Positions 32,763-47,500 of a DNA stretch of 64,000 nt are shown in pieces. Within the stretch, counting starts at the first letter, position 1, and each line of letters begins with the position of its first letter. Origin of the DNA: Limonium bicolor (taxonomy: Eukaryota; Streptophyta; Magnoliopsida; Caryophyllales; Plumbaginaceae); assembly GCA_023374045.1 (NCBI GenBank), contig CM041782.1:250875810-250939809 (forward strand), in the 5' to 3' direction. The notes under the pieces were generated by a model. That model did no database searches. It was not told where the DNA came from and saw only the letters and a list, made by a program, of their open reading frames with translations. The position numbers and the translations under genes are program-made.

Positions 32763-35700
32763 TGAAATACCCAAACTTATTAAACATGGATTAAATATTT
32801 AATACATTAATTAAGGCCTAAACATGCCTTAAAAGTCAACTGAGAACAACAGTGGTCAACACAAAATGAGATGTTGCACCTTTGACTGTTAAGGGTAAAT
32901 AAATACCCAAATGAACTTCTTAGGACCTAAAAATTTCTCCTAAGTATATTACACATTACTAAACTATTATAATGTGGGCAACACTCCAACACAAAGAAAA
33001 AGCACTTTCGTGCTTCAAGGTCAAAAAGGGCAAAAATGTGCTCTAAGAAACCTTAAAGGTCTAATGACCTCTAAATGATGTAAAATTGGATACCATGATC
33101 AAATATCATGTAAGGAACACAACAAAACCGTTGTCAAAGAAAACAGAGCTCAGAAACACCTTGCGACACAAAATGTGCACTAAAACTCCTTAAAGCACGT
33201 TTTTGTGTAATTGCCTTCTAAATTGGTTTTAAAGGGGCTAAAAGGTTATAATTACCTTTAAAAATAATAAAATATCATATTATATGATATTAGGAATTTA
33301 ATTCCAAGAATTTATGAATTTTTACAAATTTAATATTAAAATATTAATAAAACCCAAATGTGGGGCCCGTTTGGGTCAACATTGACTAAGTTGGTCAATG
33401 TTGACCATTGACCACGAAATGGACTACATAAAATCAGATAATTAAGTCTGTTAACAGACCAAGAGACAAGACCCATGTGACAATTAAATATACACCTTAC
33501 TTTTACATAAAATAACAAAAAAGACATACTTTACCTTATAAAACAAAAAGGTGGTCTCCACTTGCTTACCCATGTGATGAAGCCAGCCGGTTGGAGCCTC
33601 CTTCCCTCCTTATTACACGGCACACCAATCTAGAAGAAGACAAGGGAGATGAGTCACTTATTCATTAATTGCTTAAAATAACATTTAAGCTCCATTTTTG
33701 ATTCAAAATGGAATCAATCATGCCCTACCTCTCTCAATCAAGGACGGCTGCCCCCTCCTCTTGTCTCCACTGATTGAGCTTCATTATTCAACACAAATCA
33801 GTAATGGGTGAGTCATCAAAACATTAAAGACATAAAATAAAAAAAAATGTGTTTTAAGCCAAAACTAGGTCATTTTTCTCATTAGTCCCATTCCAAACGT
33901 GGGACTCCTGGCCAAACTCTCTCTTTGGCTCCTCTTCAACCGTAGGTAAGTTTCCAAACTCCGTTGGAGGGAGCTCAAGCTCTAGGTAAGCTCCTAAGGC
34001 ATAAAAATGCCCATTTTCTTCATCTTTCTTTCCTTTTTCGATTGATCTAGACTCCAAACTTTTCTATACATCTATGTAGAGTGTTTTGGAGGTTAAAGCA
34101 AGTGTTAGTTTCGGCCATAACCAGATCTAAGGAGGAAAGTTCAAGTCTTGACCATTTAAGGTAAAAATGTGCTTTAAGCTCATATCTTTTGATTCCCTTC
34201 AAATTCGGCTGTGAAACATTGTTCCTAGCCTTATTTTCTTATCCTTTTCATGTAGATTCAGTTGGTATACCAAGATCTACAAGGAGTAGATAGATCCAAG
34301 CCAAAAACACCATTTTTGGCATCTTAAACAAGGTAAAACTTAGCTATCTTCCAAGCTAATTCACCCACGGTTTTATACCTTGTTATTAAGAGAGTTTTGA
34401 TACTCTTTCTCTTCTGGAAAAATAGGGCCGAAGTAGATCTACATCAAGCTTGAAGATCTAAGGTAAAAATCCATGATTTTCATGACTTAAATTACTTCTC
34501 ATGGTTAGATCTTGCTTGGAGGCTAACTAGGCCTTGTTTTCTGTTTGAAAACATGTAAGAGAAGCTTTGGAGAAATTCTCCTTGAGGTGGCGAATCCAAA
34601 CAAGGATTTACCTAAGCTAAATCAAGGTATAAATCACTTAAGCATTAACTTTGCTAAGTTAAAAATGTTCTAAGCTATTTCTAATATTATTGCCGTGAGT
34701 GAAGAAGAAAAATAAGGTCTTGTTTGACCTTAAAATGTTAAGGAATGGTTTAATAAATTTTATAACTAATTAAACAAGCATAATTGTCAAATTTAAGACA
34801 TTATGTAGAAGTTTGGTAAATAAATAAAAAGTGTGTGGTGAGGCCGAAATCTATATGTATTTTTGGGACATTTATGTGTAATTTATTTTGCAAGACAATG
34901 TTTGTAATAAGGCCATGTATTTTAGGCCATTTTATTTATGCATTTACAAGCTTTTAATTAAGTTTAAGTGGTGAAAAATAATTACCGAAAAGAATGAGGG
35001 GTTATGGTGTAATTAAATTAAATTTGGGGGCTTTAGAATAATAAGGCCGAAAATTAGAGTTAAAAAGGAGTTAATAAAGTTTATAAGATTTTATAAAGTT
35101 TTGGGGTTAAATGGTAATTTTTGAAAAGTATGGGTACAAACCGTGAATAAAGGAAATTAATGGTCAAGGAAATATTAAGGTGGTCAACCTTGACCATATG
35201 CTAGGTTTTGACCAAAATAAATAAGTTAGATAACTTATTTAAGGTTTTAAAAAGATAAGTATCTTATGGCAATATTTTCATAACATATGTGGTAAATATG
35301 TTAATACCGAAAATTAAGGGTGTATAATGGTATTAAAACACCCATGGGCTATTAGGAATTTTTAGGAATTTATTGGGTTGATTTTGGAATTAAAATGAAC
35401 TATATATGTATAATATATAGTTATTATGTCATTATGACACTTTGGAGAAATATAGATGGTGGAATCACAAATATCGAAAGTATATGGGTTAATAAGGATA
35501 TTTATAACCCTTTGGAGAAATTTGGTGATTTTTAGAATTATATAAGAGCATTATTAAGATATACGTATAATATATGGTTTTAATGAATTATTAAAGTATA
35601 TGTTAAAAAAAGGGCCAAATGGCAATATAAGAATATGAGGTTTATTCGGTTATTAAATAAAATAACCATTGGCTATACATTTTATAAGTTAGAATGTTAT

Positions 35701-38420
35701 ATTAAAAGGAATATATAACATGGTAAAAGTTATGGGATGATTTTGTAAATAAAGGAACTATGGTTTATGGAAAAGAATAAGGTTTAATATATTTGCCTAT
35801 GTGGCAATATAAAATAGTTTTGTATAGAAACTATAGGTTATAAATTAAAGGAAATAAGAATATCATATCAAATGATATTAGCATATGGAGTAACATTACA
35901 TTATGTTATGTGGTCAAAATAGAATTTAAATAAATTCAAGGGCTTAACCGAATTGTTAAAGGTTGGAAAATGAATTTTAGACTAAGGTCTATAATGTTAT
36001 AAAAGTTATAACAATTATATGGTTTAGGTGGAATTAATATAAGTAAGGATATTCACATGAAATAATGTGACAACTATAAATAAATGGGATTTATAAACTA
36101 AGGTATTTATTGAATAAACCTTAGGAGTTGTGATTATACAACATAAAATGTTACATAATATTAGGATAATAATCTTAATACAAGTTGTATGATATAATAC
36201 AACTAATGGGAATGATCATCTAAAAGAAGATGATAAAATGTAACATAAAATATAAGAGTCTATTTAACTCATGGGAATTACCTACGTGGTGAATATATAC
36301 ATACACAAGAATAATGTATATAAGGTGGATATATATATTTTGGTTGGAAACCATATGATTTAATGGTGGTGGTTATTCTAAAAAAAATATATAGTTACAA
36401 ACTATATGTTATGAGTCTTTGAATGATACAATACGAAAAAGGATATAATACAATCATGCATGAATACATGCAACTATAGGTTACGTACCTAAATTAAATG
36501 GGTGGATAAGATTAAAAAGAAATATAACGAATTAAACTTAATAGTTGAAAAATATGACGTATGGGTTTTAAGTAACAAAAACCGACTGTTTTAGAGAAAC
36601 CCGTAACAAACAACTGTAGAAAACAGGGGTGAACTGTCGGGGTTACTTATTATTCGGAAATACCGGATGTAGTTAATCATGGAGATTGACTTATAGTTTT
36701 AATACCGTTTAGATTATACTTCTGACAAGACGCTCGACGAGCTAGCGGACTACACGGAGCATAGGATCTTGCTGATTCATACTCCACCGTAATACGATCA
36801 GGGTGAACGGTATGTAAAGGGGTTTGATCCGAGTTGTCCTAAGGTTGCTCCTTGGGCTCGGATTTGGTTGATATAACTTGTATGTTGTTATGTGTCTCTG
36901 ATTGTCTCTGAGGGCTTCCTCAGTTCAGACTTCTGTGTGATCTGTGAAAAGATTGATTGTCTGAAGGTGTTAATTAATATGCATGAATTGTATATTTATA
37001 GCTGCTTATTATTTACTGTTGTTGAGTTAACAGTATCGGTTCATATATATGAACCAATATATATTAAACGAACTAGCGGCTATGGTGCTATCTTATATGA
37101 GATATAAGGAACGTAAGTAAAACGTTGTAGCACTATGATAATAACATATACATATTATTTGAGACTTTTGTACGGAGCATTGGCCTTTTCTATACGCCGC
37201 TCTCGTATCTAACACTGGATCCCGGGTTTACAGACTCCGGATTGGACTAATGACCTTAGTCTGCTGTGTTAGAAAATTTGGTAATGCGATGCGATGGTAT
37301 AATTAATTAATTAAAGGAATGGAAGTAAAGCCAAGAGGATGTGGCTCTTGGTGTGCGCTGTGATCACAAAAACGATACCAGGATGTCCGCGTACGGGTCC
37401 GTAAGTATCAAGAAAATTTCCCGTGAGCTAGAATGACTCGTTGGTCGGAGACTCTACCGTTGGAGTGGCTACTGCCGTGGGTGACCCGCCATAATATATG
37501 GGTAACTAGAGACATGTCGTTTTAGCGAGACATTGTCACTAGGTATAACTGAACAACTAAAACAATTGAGACTTATACAGTGGTGAACAATACCATGGAC
37601 GAGACTTAATACTTGTTTATTATTCTCGTTGTTTCGCTTTGTTGTTCATTGGTTATACTTGTGGTTATTTTATTGTGTGTTGATGGTTGGATGGAGCCTA
37701 CAAGGCTAAGGTAAATTAAATATGAAAACTGTACGCTACGGCGAATGTACATTGTACATAATATTGTTATTACTCGATACGTTCGATATATAAACGTTGT
37801 ATGGAATATTAAATGAATGTTTGGATATTTGGATGGATGATTGAATGTTTATGGATATTTGGATGGATGGTTAAATTTATTATGCATGTTTATTACAGTA
37901 ATGTTTATAACTGTAAAAGGGTAAAGCATGAAACCAATCTAATAATAAGATGGTTAAAATGACAAGTGACCATTAGGGTCCAGGCCCGGCATACTCAGCG
38001 TCTATCGCTGATACTACACCATTTCAGGTTGATGATCATTGTTGAAGCTGAAGAGCAGGAACAGGGTAATTGGAGTTTTGCTTTTGTTACCACACATGGA
38101 GTTCATTGGGTTTAGCAATGAGGATGGTGTATGGTCGTATGGTAAGGTTATGTATTTTTCAGGATTGGGTAGACGCTCACTTGTCGATGTTTATGATTTA
38201 TGGATTTAGTATGATGTATAGGAGTTTCTCGTTATCACTGCGGTTAGCAGCTTGTTTATTTTGGAAGTTGGATGTAGTTTGGCTACGTTGCTCGCATGGG
38301 CGAGTAATGGCCGGTGACACCCGAGCGAGATTTGTAATTGTTATTTATTTTTCCGCTGTGAGACGTTTTAATTATTGCTACGTGAGGGATTATATCGTGA
38401 TTATGGAGAGGGGTGTTACA
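32763..38420 (+). repeat. LTR B (5,658 bp), shared by both tandem units
   Basis: TGAAATACCC... to ...GGGGTGTTACA, preceded by a PPT and followed by a PBS, so it serves as 3' LTR of unit 1 and 5' LTR of unit 2. Six splice-donor-like sites (GT at 33946, 33986, 34161, 34333, 34463, 34627) precede an acceptor-like CCATTTCAG ending at 38027. Substitutions agree with LTR A against LTR C along its whole length. Confidence 0.92.
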
Positions 38421-38652
38421 AAAGTGGTATCAGAGCGGAGTACCGCTCTGATGACGAGAAAGTAGGTTAAGACAGTGAGCTTAGGACTTGGGAAGTATTG
38501 GAAAACATTTGGGAAGTATGAGACGATTCGTCTTAGAAAGATATTGTGTCTAGTAACGCAAATTGCGTGACAGGTTAGCCTTAAGGCAACTTAATATCTA
38601 TTGATTGTGTACGGTAATTTACCGAGTATTTATGTGACATACTGTACTACAG

Positions 38653-40027
38653 ATGTCTGGTGGAACTAGGGGCGTGGTACTGGTAGAGGTGGAGGCGGTG
38701 ACCCCGGCATTCCAGGAGTTGCTGAGACGGTTGCAGCCGTTCTTGCACAGCTGGGTACTCAGATAGGAGGAGCACCAGCCCACCCGCCACAGCCCAGGGA
38801 AACGAACTGGCTGAAGTCAGTTAGCGAGACCCGACCACCTACATATTTTGGGGAACCAGACCCCGTAGCTTTGGAGCGTTACATTGTTGAACATGAGAAA
38901 GCATACGAAGCTTTACAGGTACCCGACGACAAGAAGGTCGCCATTGCTGCCTTCCATCTGAAGGATGCAGCCAGTACTTGGTGAAGATTGGTCAAGGACC
39001 ATCACCTGGCTACGCCCGACTTTTCGTGGGCTGCCTTTGTCGAGTTGCTGAGAGGGAAGTACTACCCAGCACATCTCAAACAGAAGAAGCGCCAGGAGTC
39101 AGAGACACTGACCTAAGGAGGTCTGACCGTGGATGAGTATTACGCTCGATTCATTGGTTCACTGGACTCCATTCCCGGTGTGGATTACTCAGAGACCGTG
39201 AAGGTCGAGAAGTTCCGGGGAGGACTATTATTTCGCATTCAGATGGCGATGGGTGCTACCCTCTACACTACCATCCAAGTACTAACATGAAAGCCATAAA
39301 ATTCTTTACTTATTACATTACCAATTAACTTTGTGAGAACTTACCAAGGAGATTCCATGAGTGTTATGAGGCTGCCTCGAGGACGGAGCTAATGCTCCAG
39401 ACTCGGGAAGAGACTCTCGGGGCCAAGAAAAGGAAGAACCCTGAGGGAGAGTCTGAGGGTGGAGGAGCATCTCCAGGCGAAAGCCAAGAGAAGGAAAAGT
39501 AAAGACTTATTCCATTTCAGATTATTTATCATATTAAATACCTTAGGAATGCTGACCCGAAACTTTAAATAGGAAATTCTTTCCAAAGAAAGGGCAGCAG
39601 GGTCACCAGGGAGCAAAGGGAAAAGAGCCCGTCCTTTGGTTGACCGGCCCAACACCTTCTAAGGGTGAGAACACCTACCTCTTAAATTGAATTGTGACCT
39701 TAACCTTTAAATCATCAGATTGTAACTTAAACTTAATTACTACCATTAGACACCAGACAGCCCCAGCGCCATTTTTACTGTAAGCGTTGTGGGAAAGACC
39801 ATCCTGGGGTCGATTGCAAAGGCCGCAAAGTTGTCTGTCGGTGCTGCAAGAAAGAGAGCCATAGGGAATTCGAGTGCTGGATGAACCCAGAGAGCCGTAA
39901 TTACAGGCCACCAAAGAATACTCAGAAGACCTCAGCTGGAGGATCTGGAGTACCACGAGGCGGTCAGGATGGCCAGACATCTACTGATGCTGGAGCCCTG
40001 AAGGGCAAGGGAGTAGATAGGGCATGA
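38653..40027 (+). pseudogene. gag: gag of INT2, intron-split and broken
   Basis: Same exon-intron pattern, same two in-frame stops and same early indel as the copy at 26906-28279. It keeps the C near 39175 that INT1 lacks. Zinc knuckles of CX2CX3HX4C and CX2CX4HX4C type are intact. Confidence 0.82.
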
Positions 40028-41418
40028 GTCCCCTAACTCCATGAGACCGCTGGTGGAAGACTTTGTTTACTTACTATGGTGTGCTTACTTTGGATGTTAG
40101 AAGGAGCTATGTTATAAGTATGTGGGAGTGTGTCATTGACCACTCGCCTTTTGTGTAAGACTTTGGGATTAGTTGTGTGTACTCAGTACCTATAAGCTTT
40201 AAACCTTGACGGATATATATGAACAAGATGTTAATGCTTACATTATCATGTATCAATACTCAAATGACGAAGAGTCAATGAGACCATGAATTACTGAACC
40301 AGAATTTCCACCTGCATGGCGCACTTGCTATTGCAAGCGCTATGACAAAAAACCACTGAAATTTCCATCTGCCTTGCGCACTTGCTACAGCAAGTGCAGC
40401 AACAACAACAACAATAGTAACAGCAACTGCAAATGCAACTGCAACAACAACTACTTTTTAGTCTTTTATTATATGTATACCAAAAAAAAATGCTTTTCAA
40501 ACTTTTCATACAAACCTTGAGGTTAGAAACCTATGCCACTTTGGAAGGACCGTTAGTCCAACCATAGCAATTGGAGAAATGCTACAACCACTGTGATTGT
40601 AAATCACATCAGTTTAAATTGTTTGGGAATTTTCAGACAAGGCTTGTTAGCCAAATACCATCAGTGTATACCCGCATTTAATGCTAATCACTATCAGTGA
40701 TAAATGTTTAGTCCTCATAGACAAGCATACCCATTGTAGATGCACCACCGTTAGTGAGGATGGTTGGGAAGTGAAGAGCCAAGTTGCTCAAGCTATTATG
40801 CAATCTGCAATACATCCAATTAAACGAATGAGGGAACAAATATGAACTATGGAGGTGATATGATCATGATAAACAGGAAGAAAAGGAATATGTATTGTAC
40901 TCAGTGAGACCGGGTTAGGAGAACCGGGTTTGCTAAATGTAGCACAGATTTTACTTACACCGAGCTAAATAACGCTGGTTTATGACACAAATTACTACTG
41001 ATGCCACCAGGGCAATATCACTTATTACCAGATAACCGATACCATGAACTATTAAACAAAAAAAAGGGAAGAAGAAGAGAAAAGAAAACAGGATATCCAT
41101 CAAAGGGAGTTTGACAACAGAATACTTCACAACAACCGTGTGACAGACATTACCAGTTTACTAAACGAGACATGGGACGACCGCACTCCGTTAGGAGCAT
41201 GTGGGCCTGACGGACTTATTTATGAGTTAGTCAGGTAAGTAGTAATGTATCAGTACGGTACCCCATGCAAGTAGACAAGTAGTGTTAGGAACACGAGAAG
41301 TAGTCAACTCCATTCAACGGACAGTAAGACGGATTACCTCGAAGATGGACGAGAAGAGCCGCAGTTAAATCAACGGGCTAAGGAAATCAAGAACCTTCAA
41401 CAGAGAACAATAGACAGT
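40028..41418. other. Non-coding internal sequence of INT2
   Basis: Duplicate of 28280-29673, including the paired hairpins near 40315-40400 and the CAA/CAG-rich stretch. Confidence 0.6.
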
Positions 41419-42941
41419 TGATAAGTGCAAAACATATAGACTTTTAGGGTTTAAATACCTTATGAATTGCAATATCTGAAGCACTTGTTTCCCACTTATT
41501 ATGCGTTTTTCCTAAGATTTATGTTTTGATATGAACTAATGCATTTTATGTGTTCAATGTAGGAAAAATCCATGTAATTAAGTAGATTTACTCATGAGGA
41601 TTCCAACGCAACAAACGGGGATCAAATCGGAGCTAAAACGAATATTCTAGAGGCAAATGAATTTTGGTCCGGACCAGTGTCCGGACCATCTGGTTCGGAC
41701 TAATGCTTTCCAGCGCATAAACCGTACAAAATCGACATGGTCCGGACCAGTGTCCGGATCACCTGGTCCGGACCAATTCATGCCAGCGCGCCCAAGAAAT
41801 AATCGACGTCGTCCGGACCACCTGGTCCGGACGCAGGTCCGGACACTGCTATTCTGGCAGCAGAAAAGGGGTCGTGTGAAGAGATAAAATCCTTATCTCT
41901 TCACACGCAAATACTACCGACTTACCACCCCATTTACCCTATATTTCTCTATAAATACACCTCCAAACCTCCATGAAATGGGATCTGATTCCACCCCAAA
42001 ATCCATGTCCATTTCACTCCACGAAATCACCATTTCTTCTACAAAATCACTCATTTCATCCACATAAATTCCATACTACATCTCATCCCATAAATCATTC
42101 CACTTCATACCGTTATCCTGTCCAACCTCTGTCAAAAATATTAGCAGATAAGATAGCGGAGCGGAAATAAACATCTTTTCAGATGTATTCCTCTACTTCT
42201 TATTCTGTCTTTAATATGTCAGGCTAAGGAGGATTTGCTCCGGGCAAAGGTTTTAATTATGGTTTGTTTAATTATGTAATCAATATTTCTACCGGTTAAA
42301 ATAAATACAGTTTGTTACGCTTAAAGGTTTTCTCTCACCATTTTAATAAATTACATGAATTTATTAAAATGCTTTCCTAAGTCTATTTTGATCAGACCAG
42401 GTGATAAATAGACAGGTTAATTAAGCCGTAAATCTGGAGAAAGCTTATTATGATTTAATAGGTTAGTACTTTCAGATGCAATTATAATTCCTCGAATTTA
42501 ACGTCCGTTTACATAGTATTGCTCGAACCTTGATTAGACCGAGCATTTTCTGGTGAACGAGTTCTTAAGGGGTCTATGACTTAGTCCTTAGGATAATAAA
42601 AGGAATTTTGCCAAACTAATATATTAAACCGGTAGAGATAGCATAATCAATCAGATTATATAAAACCTAAACCCGGAGTTCCATTTAATTCATCTGCACT
42701 CAGTAATTTTAATCTGCTTAATATTTTCTCTAAAACAAGTCAATTAACTTCCCCCCTTTTGTGACAAGCTTAGGAACTATTTTATCTCGCTATAAGTCCC
42801 ACGGTTTGACCCCGGCCGCTTCTGTCTTCTATACTACTGCGACCGGGTTTTATTTGCAGCCCGACGGATATTTTGAGTATTAATTTCTTTTCTTTTATTC
42901 TAATTTCACCAGTTCCAACCTCTCTCATTTTCCAGTCTGCA
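41419..42941 (+). mobile_element. Solo LTR H3 in INT2
   Basis: Duplicate of H2 with the same ACAGT target duplication (41414-41418 and 42942-42946). It was copied with the unit rather than inserted separately. Its palindrome array is at 41667-41846. Confidence 0.9.
41667..41846. repeat. GTCCGGAC palindrome array in solo LTR H3
   Basis: Same units as 29921-30099, essentially unchanged after the duplication. Confidence 0.85.
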
Positions 42942-44521
42942 ACAGTATACAGTGAAGACAAGGAAACAATACAAGGACAGGAACCCCAAAAAAAAAATTC
43001 AGGAAAACCCGTTATGGACGGATAACATGTAGAATCCTCATAAGGATCGAGTAAATTATTAAATCCAGAGGAAATCTACCAGATGATATGGATATAAACG
43101 CGTGACTACGCAAGGAGAAAAGATAAAGCTATATGATAGCAGAAACCTTGCTCAAGGAACAGTGGATTCGGAATGTACCACTCACTGGATAATTCGCACA
43201 TCTTATCTGTTTGACTTACAGATAGTAGCTGTAGAGCGTTTACGCCTCTACACTCTGTATGACTGAGTGTTTTGGTATTGCACTCGTGTAGTTATTAATC
43301 TAGTGGGAATGCAGAAAGATAAAGTGGATATCAACAAGAGTGTGAAAAAAAAGAAGAACTACAACAGTGTGTTACTCCGGAACAAAACCACCAGGAGACA
43401 AGGATGACAAACATCATCTTTATGGACATATAGGCTGGTACGTCTTAGTATTACAAGACGAGTGCAAGAGCACTAAGTACTAACAATGGCCAATGTCATA
43501 TTATACCTCAAACTAAATATCAGTGAGAGAATACACCCGCAATATGCTAGTGATCCAAATGAATGGATTCACAGCAAAAAAAAGAAAAAAAAAGAGGCAA
43601 ACTGAGCCTACGTTCACGGGTCTGCACCTCATACGGAGCGAGTGGGCCCATAAGAATGAACTTGGGAGAGAGCACAAATAGATCAGTGCCTCACCCTTTA
43701 TGTATTGTGGAGCCCTAAAGGGCTAGAGTCATACCCGTCTCTCTGATATGAGGATAATCCACGAGTTGGTAAACTCTTCGAGAGCCAAGTATCCAGCGCT
43801 CCTTGTTGAGCGGCTGTGGTATACTTGTGGGGTACGGGGCGTAACCCTTTTTAAGGGGGGTAGAGCCTCTTGGCTGTGCACATGTGTGCACTAAGTTTTG
43901 GCTGTTTGATATGCATTGCATACAAAAAAAAAGAGAATTGGTGGTGTGCGGGGCATACTAGGTTGTTTGTTTAGTATGCATGGCATACAGTGAATTGTTT
44001 TGTATGCATGGCATACAGTGAATTGGTTTTGTTGGTTATGGTTGGTACGCGGGGCGTGCGTTGAGTGGTTTGTTTGTGTGTAATGTACACTTGTATGTAT
44101 GTATCTTACGAGATACTTGTATGAATGTTGTGTTTACACCATGAGTGTGACACTTTTCGTATGATATTTGTGATATGCATTCATATTGCTTTATAGAATG
44201 ATTACATATGGTATCGCCTAGATACAAAATAAATCATTAGATATGGAATTTGGAACAATGGAATATTATGGACACCTCAGGGAGGTTGTCAGGGTTGGTA
44301 GAACTGATAGGAAATGATGGTGCTGATGGATCACCTATATCCATATATGATTGAACTAACGCCACAAAGTGATGGCTATGTGCTGTATAGGTACAACACA
44401 ATGTGTGTAAATGATATATCACTTAGATATACATTATGGGAATAATGGGTAGTTATACATTAATATACTTACCTATTTGATTAAGAGACTTCGGGACGAA
44501 GTCTTTTTAAGGGGGGTAGAT
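42942..44521. other. 3' part of INT2
   Basis: Duplicate of 31192-32762, with integrase-tail words near 43785, the second PPT at 43853-43863, ATGCATGGCATACAGTGAA direct repeats near 43977-44022, and the true PPT at 44509-44520. Confidence 0.6.
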
Positions 44522-47500
44522 TGAAATACCCCAAACTTATTAAACATGGATTAAATATTTAATTACATTAATTAAGGCCTAAACATGCCTTAAAAGTCAA
44601 CTGAGAACAACAGTGGTCAACACAAAATGAGATGTTGCACCCTTTGACTGTTAAGGGTAAATAAATACCCAAATGAACTTCTTAGGACCTAAAAATTTCT
44701 CCTAAGTATATTAACACATTACTAAACATATTATAATTGTTGGGCAACACTCCAACACAAAGAAAAAGCACTTTGTGCTTCAAGGTCAAAAAGGGCAAAA
44801 ATGTGCTCTAAGAAACCTTAAAGGTCTAATGACCTCTAAATGATGTAAAATTGGATACCATGATCAAATATCATGTAAGGAACACAACAAAACCGTTGTC
44901 AAAGAAAACAGAGCTCAGAAACACCTTGCGACACAAAATGTGCACTAAAACTCCTTAAAGCACGTTTTTGTGTAATTGCCTTCTAAATTGGTTTTAAAGG
45001 GGCTAAAAGGTTATAATTACCTTTAAAAATAATAAAATATCATATTATATGATATTAGGAATTTAATTCCAAGAATTTACAAATTTTTACAAATTTAATA
45101 TTAAAATATTAATAAAACCCTAATGTGGGGCCCGTTTGGGTCAACATTGACTAAGTTGGTCAATGTTGACCATTGACCACGAAATGGACTACATAAAATC
45201 AGATAATTAAGTCTCTTAACAGACCAAGAGACAAGACCCATGTGACAATTAAATATACACCTTACTTTTACATAAAATAACAAAAAAGACATACTTTACC
45301 TTATAAAACAAAAAGGTGGTCTCCACTTGCTTACCCATGTGATGAAGCCAGCCGATTGGAGCCTCCTTCCCTCCTTATTACACGGCAAACCAAGTAAGAA
45401 GAATACAAGGGAGATGAGTCACTTATTCATTAATTGCTTAAAATAACATTTAAGCTCCATTTTTGATTCAAAATGGAATCAATCATGCCCTACCTCTCTC
45501 AATAAAGGACGGCTGCCCCCTCCTCTTGTCTCCACTGATTGAGCTTCAATTATTCAACACAAATCAGTAATGGGTGAGTCATCAAAACATTAAAGACATA
45601 AAATAAGAAAAAAATGTGTTTTAAGCCAAAACTAGGTCATTTTTCTCATTAGTCCCATTCCAAACGTGGGACTCCTGGCCAAACTCTCTCTTTGGCTCCT
45701 CTTCAACCGTAGGTAAGTTTCCAAACTCCATTGGAGGGATCTCAAGCTCTAGGTAAGCTCCTAAGGCATAAAAATGCCCATTTTCTTCATCTTTCTTTCC
45801 TTTTTCGATTGATCTAGACTCCAACCTTTTCTATACATCTATGTAGAGTGTTTTGGAGGTTAAAGAAGTGTTAGTTTCGGCCATAACCAGATCTAAGGAG
45901 GAAAGTTCAAGTCTTGACCATTTAAGGTAAAAATGTGCTTTAAGCTCATATCTTTTGATTCCCTTCAAATTCGGCTGTGAAACTTTGTTCCTAGCCTTAT
46001 TTTCTTCTCCTTTTATGTAGATTCAGTTGGTATACCAAGATCTACAAGGAGTAGATAGATCCAAGCCAAAACACCATTTTTGGCATCTTAAACAAGGTAA
46101 AACTTAGCTATCTTTCAAGCTAATTCACCCACGGTTTTATACCTTGTTATTAAGAGAGTTTTGATACTCTTTCTCTTCTGGAAAAATAGGGCCGAAGTAG
46201 ATCTACATCAAGCTTGAAGATCTAAGGTAAAAATCCATGATTTTCATGACTTAAATTACTTCTCATGGTTAGATCTTGCTTGGAGACTAACTAGGCCTTG
46301 TTTTCTGTTTGAAAACATGTAAGAGAAGCTTTGGAGAAATTCTCCTTGAGGTGGCGAATCCAAACAAGGATTTACCTAAGCTAAATCAAGGTATAAATCA
46401 CTTAAGCATTAACTTTGCTAAGTTAAAAATGTTCTAAGCTATTTCTAATATTATTGCCGTGAGTGAAGAAGAAAAATAAGGTCTTGTTTGACCTTAAAAT
46501 GTTAAGGAATGGTTTAATAAATTTTATAACTAATTAAACAAGCATAATTGTCAAATTTAAGACATTATGTGGAAGTTTGGTAAATAAATAAAAAGTGTGT
46601 GGTGAGGCCGAAATCTATATGTATTTTTGGGACATTTATGTGTAATTTATTTTGCAAGACAATGTTTGTAATAAGGCCATGTATTTTAGGCCATTTTATT
46701 TATGCATTTACGAGCTTTTAATTAAGTTTAAGTGGTGAAAAATAATTACCGAAAAGAATGAGGGGTTATGGTGTAATTAAATTAAATTTGGGGGCTTTAG
46801 AATAATAAGGCCAAAATTAGAGTTAAAAAGGAGTTAAATAAAGTTTATAAGATTTTATAAAGTTTTGGGGTTAAATGGTAATTTTTGAAAAGTATGGGCA
46901 CAAACCGTGAATAAAGGAAATTAATGGTCAAGGAAATATTAAGGTGGTCAACCTTGACCATATGCTAGGTTTTGACCAAAATAAATAAGTTAGATAACTT
47001 ATTTAAGGTTTTATAAAAAGATAAGTATCTTATGGCAATATTTTCATAACATATGTGGTAAATATGTTAATACCGAAAATTAAGGGTGTATAATGGTATT
47101 ATAAACACCCATGGGCTATTAGGAATTTTTAGGAATTTATTGGATTGATTTTGGAATTCAAATGAACTATATATGTATAATATATAGTTATTATGTGATT
47201 ATGACACTTTGGAGAAATATAGATGGTGGAATCACAAATATCGAAAGTATATGGGTTAATAAGGATATTTATAACCCTTTGGAGAAATTTGGTGATTTTT
47301 AGAATATAAGAGCATCTATTAAGATATATATAATATATGGTTTTAATGAATTATTAAAGTATATGTTAAAAAAGGGCCAAATGGCAATATAAGAAATATA
47401 TTGAGGTTTATTCGGTTATTAAATAAAATAACCATTGGCTATACATTTTTATAAGTTAGAATGTTATATTAAAAGGAATATATAACATGGTAAAAGTTAT

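Larger units (their letters stand above)
38421..44521 (+). mobile_element. INT2: second internal region of the tandem array
   Basis: Near-identical to INT1 over 6.1 kb: PBS at 38425-38436, broken gag, solo LTR H3, second PPT at 43853-43863, PPT at 44509-44520. Real substitutions are rare (for example GATTGCAAAGG near 39814 for GATTGCGAAGG near 28066). Remaining differences are mostly one-base indels. Confidence 0.9.

Noticed and set aside
38070..38465. 131-residue ORF at the LTR B end, also in A and C
   Set aside because: It overlaps the LTR terminus and PBS, is interrupted differently in each copy, and has no recognizable domain.
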